Under the pieces are notes generated by a model. It did not search any database. It worked only from the letters and a program-made list of their open reading frames with translations, and had not been told where the DNA came from. Of a stretch of DNA of 64,000 bases, positions 53,772 through 61,303 are shown piece by piece; the stretch's first letter is position 1; each line of letters opens with the position of its first letter. The DNA comes from JBHENC01 sp051000345 (GTDB lineage Bacteria > Acidobacteriota > Blastocatellia > Pyrinomonadales > Pyrinomonadaceae), in the NCBI GenBank assembly GCA_051000345.1, contig JBPCOJ010000100.1, forward strand, positions 15,416 to 79,415. Reading direction: 5' to 3'. The position numbers and the translations under genes were made by a program.

Positions 53772-55721
53772 ATGAAGCTGAATCGTTTCTTGAATCCGGC
53801 GGTGGTCGTTTTGTTGTTCGTCGTGTCGCCGGTTGCGTTGTTGGCGCAAGCGCAATTGAATCCGCAGCAACAGCAGCTTGCCGATTACATCAAAGCCAAC
53901 TACACCAAGCGCGAGGTGTTGATCCCGATGCGCGACGGCATCAAACTTTTCACTTCGATCTACGAGCCGAAAAATGTTTCGCAAAAATATCCGGTGATGC
54001 TCAATCGCACGCCGTACACCGTCTCGCCATACGGCGCGGATAAATACAAAACGTCTTTAGGCCCCGACGAGCTTTTCGCGCGCGAAGGCTACATCTTCGT
54101 TTATCAGGACGTGCGCGGGCGTTGGGAGAGCGAAGGCGAATACGTGGACGTGCGCCCGTACATTGCGAACAAAACCGGAAAGCAGTTTGACGAAACATCC
54201 GATACTTACGACACCGTCGAGTGGCTCGTCAAAAATCTGCCGACCAACAACGGGCGCGTCGGCGTTTACGGCATCTCGTATCCCGGCTTTTACACTTCGA
54301 TGGCGGGCATTGACAACCATCCGGCGATCAAAGCCATTAGCCCGCAAGCGCCCGTCTCCGATTGGTTTCACGGCGACGATATGCACCACAACGGCGCGTT
54401 GTTCCTTGCACAAAACTACAACTTCTTTACAGAGTTCGGCCAGCCGCGTCCCGTTCCAACTTCGACTACGGATTATCTCAAACCTTTCAAATGGGGAACG
54501 CAGGACGGCTACAAGTTTTATCTGGAAATGGGCGGCGTGGGCAATTCCGGCGACATTTATCAGAAGCAACTCGGCACGCGCATTAAATTCTGGGACGAGT
54601 TAGTGGCGCATCCGAACTACGATCAATTCTGGGCGGAGCGCAATATCCTGCCGAACCTAAAAAACATCAAGGCGGCGGTGATGACCGTTGGCGGCTGGTA
54701 TGACAATGAAGATTTGTTCGGAGCGCTTCAAACTTACCAGCACATCGAACGCCAGAATCCCGGCATCTTCAACGTACTCGTCGTCGGCCCTTGGTTTCAC
54801 GGCGGCTGGGCGCGTTCCGACGGCGAATGGCTCGGCACGGCTTACTTTGCGCAGAAGACCGGAGAGTATTACCGCGCACACTTCGAGCTGCCGTTCTTCA
54901 ATCACTTCCTGAAAGACAAGGGCGACATCGCGCAGATCAAGGAAGTCAACGTCTTCGACACGGGCGCGAACGAGTGGCGCGACCTTGCCGGATGGGAGCC
55001 GAAAAACTCCGTCGCAACGCCGCTTTACCTTGCCGCGAACGGCAAACTTTCGTTAGGGAAATTCGACGCCGGTGCGGAACGCGCGGCCTATGACGAATAC
55101 ATCAGCGACCCGCTGCATCCGGTTCCGTACACGCAGAAGATCACGCTCAATTACCCGCGCGATTTTATGACCGAAGACCAACGCTTCGCCGCAGATCGCC
55201 CGGACGTACTCGTTTACCAGACCGAACCTTTAACCGAAGACATCGCGGTTGCGGGCGACATCAGGCCGCAACTTTTCATCGCTTCGAGCGGCACGGATTC
55301 GGATTTCGTCGTTAAGCTGATTGACGTTTTCCCGGACGATTATAAATATCCCGAAAGCGTCAAACCGCCCGCAGATTCGGCGGCCTGCGTGTTTCAGCCG
55401 GGCGGCTACGAAATGCTGCTGCGCGGCGAACCCTTTCCGGCGCGCTTCCGCAACAGCTTTGAAAAGCCGGAACCCTTGAAGCCGAACACGCCCGCGAAAA
55501 TCTCTTTTGTGATGCCGGGGATGGTGCATACCTTCAAGCGTGGGCATCGCATCATGGTGCAAATCCAGAGCACTTGGTTTCCGCTCATCGCACGCAATCC
55601 GCAAAAATTCATGCCGAACTATAAACTGGCGACCAATGCCGATTTTCAAAAAGCCACCGAGCGTGTTTATCACGGCGGCGCGCATCCGTCGCAGATTGTT
55701 CTGCCGATTATGAAGAGATAA
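53772..55721 (+). CDS. CocE/NonD-family hydrolase (X-Pro dipeptidyl-peptidase, S15 type)
   Basis: A 649-residue exported alpha/beta hydrolase. After a signal peptide (to about LLAQAQ) come the serine nucleophile motif GISYPG (Ser169 in YGISYPGFY), VYQDVRGRW for the oxyanion strand, and the C-terminal jelly-roll domain typical of CocE/X-Pro peptidases. Members cleave X-Pro dipeptides or acyl esters; the substrate is not known here. GGAG lies directly before AAATTATG. It sits 29 bases after the BNR protein gene in the same direction, so the two may be one operon for degradation of an external polymer. Confidence 0.88.
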   Translation: MKLNRFLNPAVVVLLFVVSPVALLAQAQLNPQQQQLADYIKANYTKREVLIPMRDGIKLFTSIYEPKNVSQKYPVMLNRTPYTVSPYGADKYKTSLGPDELFAREGYIFVYQDVRGRWESEGEYVDVRPYIANKTGKQFDETSDTYDTVEWLVKNLPTNNGRVGVYGISYPGFYTSMAGIDNHPAIKAISPQAPVSDWFHGDDMHHNGALFLAQNYNFFTEFGQPRPVPTSTTDYLKPFKWGTQDGYKFYLEMGGVGNSGDIYQKQLGTRIKFWDELVAHPNYDQFWAERNILPNLKNIKAAVMTVGGWYDNEDLFGALQTYQHIERQNPGIFNVLVVGPWFHGGWARSDGEWLGTAYFAQKTGEYYRAHFELPFFNHFLKDKGDIAQIKEVNVFDTGANEWRDLAGWEPKNSVATPLYLAANGKLSLGKFDAGAERAAYDEYISDPLHPVPYTQKITLNYPRDFMTEDQRFAADRPDVLVYQTEPLTEDIAVAGDIRPQLFIASSGTDSDFVVKLIDVFPDDYKYPESVKPPADSAACVFQPGGYEMLLRGEPFPARFRNSFEKPEPLKPNTPAKISFVMPGMVHTFKRGHRIMVQIQSTWFPLIARNPQKFMPNYKLATNADFQKATERVYHGGAHPSQIVLPIMKR

Positions 55722-56034
55722 ATCAGAGCGAACTGTGAACGATCAGCAGGAAGCGGAAAGGGAATTAACGGCTTGGCGGCACAACGCGGTGTGGCATCGG
55801 CGTGCGTGTATCTCGAATGAGCTTGTTACTGAAATGCCTGATCGCCGACTTGTCAACGGCGAGCGATCTCTCCAACACCGCCAATTAATCTTTGCGCTTC
55901 ATCTTCTGTCGTATAGCAAGCGCATCCGGGCTTTGGCGGCACGCAATGTAGGCTTGATCTTTGACCGGCAGCCCTAGTTGCGCGGGGCGCATCGCAAAGC
56001 GTTCAACTCTCACTGGCACTTAATGAGAAGGAAG
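55722..56034 (+). other. Intergenic region before the substrate-binding protein gene
   Basis: About 310 bases between the hydrolase and the substrate-binding protein. A short frame beginning with GTG at 55735 runs for about 80 codons but has no ribosome site or motif, so I do not call a gene. The promoter of the next gene should lie here; no clear boxes are seen. Confidence 0.35.
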
Positions 56035-57738
56035 ATGAAGAACAAAGCTGTCCTTACCGCCGCGCTCCTCTCACTCGTATTTGTCGGTGCGGTCTCAAGC
56101 CGCGCTAACGATTCTGTCTATGGGGGCAGCGTCGTGGTCGCGGTCTCTTCCGATCCCGGCGGCCTGAATCCCGCCATTACGACTCAAGGCGGCGTTCAAC
56201 TCATCTGCGGTTCAATCTTTAGCGGGCTGGTGGCGCACGATTTTAACCTCAACCCGATACCCGATTTGGCTGAGCGCTGGGAAGTCTCGCCCGACAGCCG
56301 GACTTACACTTTTCATCTCGCACCCGCCGCCGAGTTCCATGACGGCGCGCCCGTCACTTCAGAAGACGTGCGATTTACTTTCGAGCAGTTACTGTTAAAA
56401 TATCACTCGCGCACGCGCTCCTCGATTGGCGATAATCTGCGCCGCATCGAGACGCCCGATCCGCATACCGTCGTCTTCGAGTTTGACAGACCCTACGCCG
56501 CCTTCCTGCAACTGATTGACGTGACCAACGCGCCCGTGATGCCGAAGCACCTGTACGAGAACACCGACCCGCTCACGAATCAGCACAACACGCGCCCCGT
56601 CGGAAGCGGGCCTTTCAAGTTTCAGGAATGGCTAAAGGGCGATCACATCACATTGGCGCGCAACGGGCGGTATTTCAAAACGGGCAAGCCGTATCTGGAT
56701 CGGATCGTGTACAAGGTCATGCCCGCCTCCTACATGGCGACCATCGCGTTCGAGAAAGGTGAGGTGGATTATTTATTGAACCCGTCGCCGCTCGATGTCG
56801 CCCGCCTGAAGACGACGCCCGGAATCGTCCTCACAACCAAAGGCCGCGAAGGATTCGCAACGGTTGAAACATTGATCCCTAACCTCACGCGCGCGCCCCT
56901 CAACGATCTGCGCGTCAGGCAGGCGATAGCCCACGCGATTGATAAAGATTATCTGGTCGATAAGCTGCTGCTCGGAATGGGCGCGCCTGCGACGGGGCCT
57001 GTCTCGCATCTGCTCGGCTGGGCGTACAACCCGAATGTGCAGAAGTATGAACACAACGTCGCGCTCGCCAACCAACTGCTCGACGAAGCCGGGCACAAGC
57101 GCGGCGCTGACGGCGTCCGCTTTCATTTGAAGTTCGTTCATGCGGCCTCTTATGCGAAGGTGGCCGAGGCGCTCCGCGACCAATTAAGGGAAGCAGGCAT
57201 CGCAGTTGACCTACAGCAAATGGAGTTCGCCGCAGCGGTTGACGCTGTTTACATTAAGAAGGATTTTGATCTGGGGTTCGCTTCCTTCGAGAACGGCCCC
57301 GACCCGGACATCGGCGTCAAACGCACAGTCGTTTCATCGAACATCGGGCCTGTACCTTTCTCCAACGGCGCGGGCTACCGAAGCGCGCGTGTGGACGAAC
57401 TGTTCGCGCTCGCGGCATCGGAGCCGGATAAACAGAAGCGCGCCCGTTACTACTTCGAGGCGCAGGACATCACAGTCCGTGATCTGCCGTACTTCTGGCT
57501 GTACGAGCCGAATGTGGGTGCCGCTTACAAAACCGGATTACAGGGGATGTACACGTGGAGCGCGAAGTCAAATCTCTACTTCGCGCAGGATGCATGGTGG
57601 GCTGACGGCGGGCGTTCGACCCGTGTTGCCCCAGCGCTGCCGTCCAGCCGCGGGCTTTACCTGCTCCTCGTCATTGTCTTGTTAGCCTCTCTCGTCACCA
57701 TCGTGGTTTTCAAAAAAAGGAGAACACGTAGAGGCTGA
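56035..57738 (+). CDS. Family-5 extracellular solute-binding protein (Opp/Dpp/Nik-type) with C-terminal membrane anchor
   Basis: A 567-residue family-5 binding protein: signal peptide (MKNKAVLTAALLSLVFVGAV), then YGGSVVVAVSSDPGGLNPAI, LAERWEVSPDSRTYTFHL with the usual D-G-x-P-V-T-x-E-D-V-x-F-T-F-E stretch and GSGPFKFQEW. Unlike common members it ends in a hydrophobic segment (LYLLLVIVLLASLVTIVVF) and a Lys/Arg tail, so it should be tethered to the membrane. Members bind peptides or Ni2+. The two permease genes lie tail to tail with it, with a 3-base gap. The permease operon begins with a hydrogenase protease, so nickel is a serious candidate. AGAAGGAAG precedes the chosen ATG; 56023 is an alternative. 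Confidence 0.85.
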   Translation: MKNKAVLTAALLSLVFVGAVSSRANDSVYGGSVVVAVSSDPGGLNPAITTQGGVQLICGSIFSGLVAHDFNLNPIPDLAERWEVSPDSRTYTFHLAPAAEFHDGAPVTSEDVRFTFEQLLLKYHSRTRSSIGDNLRRIETPDPHTVVFEFDRPYAAFLQLIDVTNAPVMPKHLYENTDPLTNQHNTRPVGSGPFKFQEWLKGDHITLARNGRYFKTGKPYLDRIVYKVMPASYMATIAFEKGEVDYLLNPSPLDVARLKTTPGIVLTTKGREGFATVETLIPNLTRAPLNDLRVRQAIAHAIDKDYLVDKLLLGMGAPATGPVSHLLGWAYNPNVQKYEHNVALANQLLDEAGHKRGADGVRFHLKFVHAASYAKVAEALRDQLREAGIAVDLQQMEFAAAVDAVYIKKDFDLGFASFENGPDPDIGVKRTVVSSNIGPVPFSNGAGYRSARVDELFALAASEPDKQKRARYYFEAQDITVRDLPYFWLYEPNVGAAYKTGLQGMYTWSAKSNLYFAQDAWWADGGRSTRVAPALPSSRGLYLLLVIVLLASLVTIVVFKKRRTRRG

Positions 57739-57741
57739 ACG

Positions 57742-58623
57742 TCACGCGGGCTTCTCTAGATGTTCGATACCGGATTTGGGATCGAGCGCGCGGTTGAGGG
57801 CGTCGCCGACGGCGTTCAGTGCCAAAACGAGCAGTGAAATGGCGAGCGTCGGGAAGAATATTATCCACCATGCGTCGCGTATGAAGTGCTGGCCGTTGTG
57901 CAGCATATAGCCCCAACTAATGTGATTGGCGTCGCCGAGTCCGATGAACTCCAGCCCCGCTTCGACGAGGATCACGCCGCCGATCATCAGCGTAATGTTC
58001 GTCACGATGAGCGGGAGTGTGTTAGGCAGGATTTCGTGGAACAGTATTCTTGCGTGGCTCGCTCCGATAGCACGCGCGGCTTCAACGAAACTTCGCTCCT
58101 TAAGTGACAAGACCTCCGCACGGACAAGTCGCGCCGTCAGCGGCCAGTAGGTAATACTCAGCACAGCGATCAGTGTAAAAAAGGTCGAGCCGAAGAGTGC
58201 GGCGGTGATGAGCGCCAGAAAGAATCTCGGCGGGATGAGAAAAAGCTCCGTGAGCCGCATCAACAGATCGTCGTAGCCTCCGCCCGCGTACCCGGCCGTC
58301 AGCCCGACCACCGCGCCGAAAAATCCGCTCAACAAAGCGACGATAACACCGATTGAGATGGACACTCTCGCCCCGTGCACGACTCCGCTGAACACGTCCC
58401 GACCGAGATCGTCCGTGCCGAACAAAAATTGCGAAGAGGGTGGTCGAAATGCGTCGTCGGATGTCTTCTGCGGATCGCGCGGCGCGATCTGTTCGGCGCA
58501 GAGAGCCGCGAAGAGAAAGAGCGCCAGCACGACGAGGCCAGCCACCGCCGTCGGGCTTCGCTTAAAGCTACGCCAGAGTTCGTACCCTTCCGGCAGGCGT
58601 TCGTTGTTCGACGTTCGATTCAT
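57742..58623 (-). CDS. ABC transporter permease, DppC/NikC-type
   Basis: A 293-residue inner-membrane permease with the EAA loop ARAIGASHARILFHEILPNT and the GLEFIGLGD end of helix 5, as in DppC/OppC/NikC. It pairs with the upstream DppB/NikB-type gene: the two overlap by 4 bases (ATGA at 58620-58623). The ATPase subunits are not in the window. Its stop lies 3 bases from the stop of the binding-protein gene. Substrate: dipeptides or nickel; context favours nickel. Confidence 0.88.
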   Translation of the reverse strand: MNRTSNNERLPEGYELWRSFKRSPTAVAGLVVLALFLFAALCAEQIAPRDPQKTSDDAFRPPSSQFLFGTDDLGRDVFSGVVHGARVSISIGVIVALLSGFFGAVVGLTAGYAGGGYDDLLMRLTELFLIPPRFFLALITAALFGSTFFTLIAVLSITYWPLTARLVRAEVLSLKERSFVEAARAIGASHARILFHEILPNTLPLIVTNITLMIGGVILVEAGLEFIGLGDANHISWGYMLHNGQHFIRDAWWIIFFPTLAISLLVLALNAVGDALNRALDPKSGIEHLEKPA

Positions 58624-59627
58624 CTTCTCATTCGTCCGTAGCTGATTCGTGGATCGAGCACCGAGTACATTATGTCCGTAATGAAATTCACGACGGCGAC
58701 GGTGATCGAGATCAGAAGGAATAAGCCCAGCAAGACCGGATAATCCCTCATCGCCAGTGCGTCAATCATCAGCCTGCCGAGACCCGGCCACGCGAACACT
58801 GTTTCGACCAGCACCGCCCCGCTTAAAAGCATACCGAGATCGCTGCCCACGACCGTGACGACGGGCAAGAGCGCGTTGCGTAAGGCGTGGCCGTAGAACA
58901 CGCGATTTTCGCCCACTCCTTTGGCGCGCGCCGTTGTGATGAAGTCCTCACCGAGCACATTCAGCATGGCGGTGCGCGTCAATCGCATGATCTGCGCGAG
59001 GTACACGATGGCGAGTGTCGCGGCTGGCAACACGAGATGGCTGAAGACATCGAGCAAGTAATTAAGGCCGCTTAATTCCTGATTCGCGCTCGCCATGTTT
59101 TGCGACGGGAAGAGGCCTAGGTAGAGAGCAAAGACGATGAGAAGCATATGCCCCACAGAGAATGAAGGCACGGAGTGGCCTAACAGCGCGAGAGTATTTA
59201 TCACACGATCAGAAAATGAGTTTTCCCGCCGCGCGGCCTCGACACCGAGTATCACACCTATAATGGAAGACAGTGAGACGGCACATAGCATCAAGAGGAG
59301 CGTTGCGGGGATGCGCTCGAAGATGACGTTGATGACCGGCTGCTGGTAGCCGAGCGAGTAACCGAAATCACCGCGAAGCACGCTTGAAAGATAAATCCAG
59401 AGCTGCGTGCCAAGCGCTTTGTCGAGACCGAACTTGGCGCGAATGAACTCGTAGTATTTCTCATCGCCGCTCTGTCCCGCCAGCAGCTGAACCGGGTCGC
59501 CGGGCGCGAGGTGAATCAAAAGAAAGTTGACGAGGATTAAGACGAGGATTAAGAAGACGGACTGAACGGCGCGCCTGACGAGAAGTCGCACGAAGGAGCG
59601 CGCGCGTAGGTGTCGCCTGAATCTCAT
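58620..59627 (-). CDS. ABC transporter permease, DppB/NikB-type
   Basis: A 335-residue permease with LLVRRAVQSVFLILVLILVN as first helix, HLAPGDPVQLLAG, the EAA loop ARAKGVGENRVFYGHALRN and VETVFAWPGLGRL, the hallmarks of DppB/OppB/NikB. Its start ATG overlaps the stop of the hydrogenase maturation protease by 4 bases (ATGA at 59624-59627), and its stop overlaps the NikC-like start in the same way, which points to translational coupling in the order protease, B, C. Confidence 0.88.
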   Translation of the reverse strand: MRFRRHLRARSFVRLLVRRAVQSVFLILVLILVNFLLIHLAPGDPVQLLAGQSGDEKYYEFIRAKFGLDKALGTQLWIYLSSVLRGDFGYSLGYQQPVINVIFERIPATLLLMLCAVSLSSIIGVILGVEAARRENSFSDRVINTLALLGHSVPSFSVGHMLLIVFALYLGLFPSQNMASANQELSGLNYLLDVFSHLVLPAATLAIVYLAQIMRLTRTAMLNVLGEDFITTARAKGVGENRVFYGHALRNALLPVVTVVGSDLGMLLSGAVLVETVFAWPGLGRLMIDALAMRDYPVLLGLFLLISITVAVVNFITDIMYSVLDPRISYGRMRR

Positions 59628-60124
59628 ACTTGTTCTTGATGATTCAGGTTCTCGATGAGCGACTCGATCCGGTGAACGGCAACTTGCACTGCGTTCTTCA
59701 CCTCGACGCTCAACTCCGCGCCGAGTTCGTCGTAGCCTGCGGGCTGGCAGCCGATGATGAACACTTTTGGCGGCAGCACTCCCAAAGCCTTCGCCAGCAT
59801 CAGCACTTTTGAAGGCTCCGTGTAATGAGCATCGGCTAAAGAGGAATGAAGCGCGGCCGGGTTAGTATTCGATGTGTCTTGAATGTCCGGCTCGATTAGA
59901 TAAACCGTACCCGGTATGCCGCCTCGCTCAACTGCATCGGCGATGATAAGAGCATCATAGCCGTCCATCAATTCCTGCACGAGAGAGATCCCTGCGATGC
60001 CCGCCTCAAAGAGCGTGATTGCGTTCGGGCGATGATTGTTTTGGCTGAGGGAATGCGCGACGGCGACGCCGAAACCATCGTCGCCGCGCAGCACGTTACC
60101 GACACCGGCAATCAAAATTCTCAT
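59624..60124 (-). CDS. [NiFe]-hydrogenase maturation protease (HybD/HycI-like)
   Basis: A 166-residue endopeptidase that removes the C-terminal tail of the hydrogenase large subunit once nickel has been inserted. The start MRILIAGVGNVLRGDDGFGV holds the conserved nickel-sensing acidic residues, and IADAVERGG and HYTEPSKVLMLAKALG the other ligands (Asp, His). Length fits the family (about 160-165). An in-frame start exists at 60181, but 60124 begins the conserved fold. It is the first gene of a tight unit with the permease genes, 101 bases after the DUF2911 stop and about 1.2 kb from the divergent hypF. The hydrogenase subunits themselves are outside the window. Confidence 0.88.
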   Translation of the reverse strand: MRILIAGVGNVLRGDDGFGVAVAHSLSQNNHRPNAITLFEAGIAGISLVQELMDGYDALIIADAVERGGIPGTVYLIEPDIQDTSNTNPAALHSSLADAHYTEPSKVLMLAKALGVLPPKVFIIGCQPAGYDELGAELSVEVKNAVQVAVHRIESLIENLNHQEQV

Positions 60125-60225
60125 TACGAGTAAGGACTGTCGAATGCTGATTGCGAGTTCAGAATGCGCATTCAAAGCCAATCAGCAATTCGCGCGAAGC
60201 AGCCGGCGGCCTGCTGACGTACTGC

Positions 60226-61197
60226 TTATCGCCCTTTCGCCTTCCATCCGGCGACGAGTTTTTCCATGTTGGCGATAGATTGCGGATTGGCTTTGTTTTG
60301 CTTGCCGAGTTGAATCGCTCTTTCACCGGCGGCGGCGGCCTCTGCGTTCTTGCCTTCGTCGGCCAGCACGCGCGCCTTCAGCGAGACGTTACCGAAGGTT
60401 TCCTTGACCTTGAGGGACTGATCGAGCCACTGCTTCATCTCTGCCGTGTCGATCTTATTTTGATAAGCGAAGTTTGCTGCCTGCAAAGGCGTCTGCCAGT
60501 CGTCGGGCTTAGCGGCGGAGATTACGGCGCGCGCCTTTTCGACAACCAGCGCGTTCACGTCCTTTACTTCGACGGTGAACGGGACGCGCACTTTTTCCCA
60601 ACGAAGATTTACCTGCGCGGAGTTTTCCGTCAACGGCTCAAAGCTGAACCCCAGCCATTCCTGATTGTCGGCAGCCATTTGCGGCTTCACCTTGACGCGA
60701 AGCGCGTCCTTCTTTTCGTCGTACTCGAAGCTGCCCCACTGCCCGTCGTCCTTGTTAAAGATGATCGCCCACTCGTCTCTGCCGGGAATGGTGTGCAGGC
60801 TGTAACGTCCCGCCGGAAGCGTCTGCCCGTTAATCAGCACGTTGTCGCTGACTTCAAACACCGTCGCTTCGTTTGCGCCGGTTCGCCACACATGGCCGTA
60901 AGGCACAACCGGAACACCCTTCGCGCTTGCTCCGCCCATCGTCATGCCGTCCAAAGTCGCCGTCCCGTTCGCCCCCACGGATGTCGGCGCGTCCCCCAAA
61001 ATTCTTCGTCCCTTTACACCCGGACGGCTGTAGGTGATTCTAATGTCTGTGACGCCGACGGTCTGCATCACGCTTGCCTTCTGGCTCGGGCGCGGCAGGC
61101 GCAGCGGTTGATTTTGAGCCGAAGCGGATTGCGCCGCGCACATCACGAAAAGCAAAAGAGCGAGCGCAAAAGTGTAAGAACGTTTTCCGGTAATCAT
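60226..61197 (-). CDS. DUF2911 domain exported protein
   Basis: A 323-residue exported protein. A signal peptide (ending SASAQ) precedes a DUF2911 domain of about 150 residues, recognisable by ITYSRPGVKGRRILGD, VPYGHVWRTGANEAT and LPAGRYSLHTIPG. The C-terminal about 100 residues are helical repeats (TPR-like, with AADEGKNAEAAAAGERAIQL-type periodicity; seen as LADEGKNAEAAAAGERAI). The function is unknown; proteins with this domain are common in Acidobacteriota and Bacteroidota. It is divergent from hypF, with 106 bases between the starts, and the hydrogenase protease follows on its strand. Confidence 0.85.
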   Translation of the reverse strand: MITGKRSYTFALALLLFVMCAAQSASAQNQPLRLPRPSQKASVMQTVGVTDIRITYSRPGVKGRRILGDAPTSVGANGTATLDGMTMGGASAKGVPVVPYGHVWRTGANEATVFEVSDNVLINGQTLPAGRYSLHTIPGRDEWAIIFNKDDGQWGSFEYDEKKDALRVKVKPQMAADNQEWLGFSFEPLTENSAQVNLRWEKVRVPFTVEVKDVNALVVEKARAVISAAKPDDWQTPLQAANFAYQNKIDTAEMKQWLDQSLKVKETFGNVSLKARVLADEGKNAEAAAAGERAIQLGKQNKANPQSIANMEKLVAGWKAKGR

Positions 61198-61230
61198 TTT
61201 AATTCTCCTCGAAGGTTTGGTAACAAAAGC

Positions 61231-61242
61231 TGTAAATTTACA
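61231..61242. promoter_or_regulatory. Palindrome between hypF and DUF2911 starts
   Basis: TGTAAATTTACA, a perfect 12-base palindrome, lies 33 bases upstream of the DUF2911 ATG and 62 bases before the hypF ATG. It resembles in its ends the TGTA-N3-TACA boxes upstream of the DUF4331 gene. It may bind a dimeric regulator common to both sides; none can be named. A TAATAT at 61293-61298 is a possible -10 box of hypF that would give a leaderless message. Confidence 0.4.
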
Positions 61243-61303
61243 ATGAATTTATAGTAAAGATGGTAAATCTGCAATTCGCGTTTTACAATTCGTAATATTA
61301 GTG

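Noticed and set aside
55735..55977. Short GTG frame between the CocE-type hydrolase and the binding protein
   Set aside because: No Shine-Dalgarno, no recognisable fold, and atypical composition; treated as intergenic sequence.
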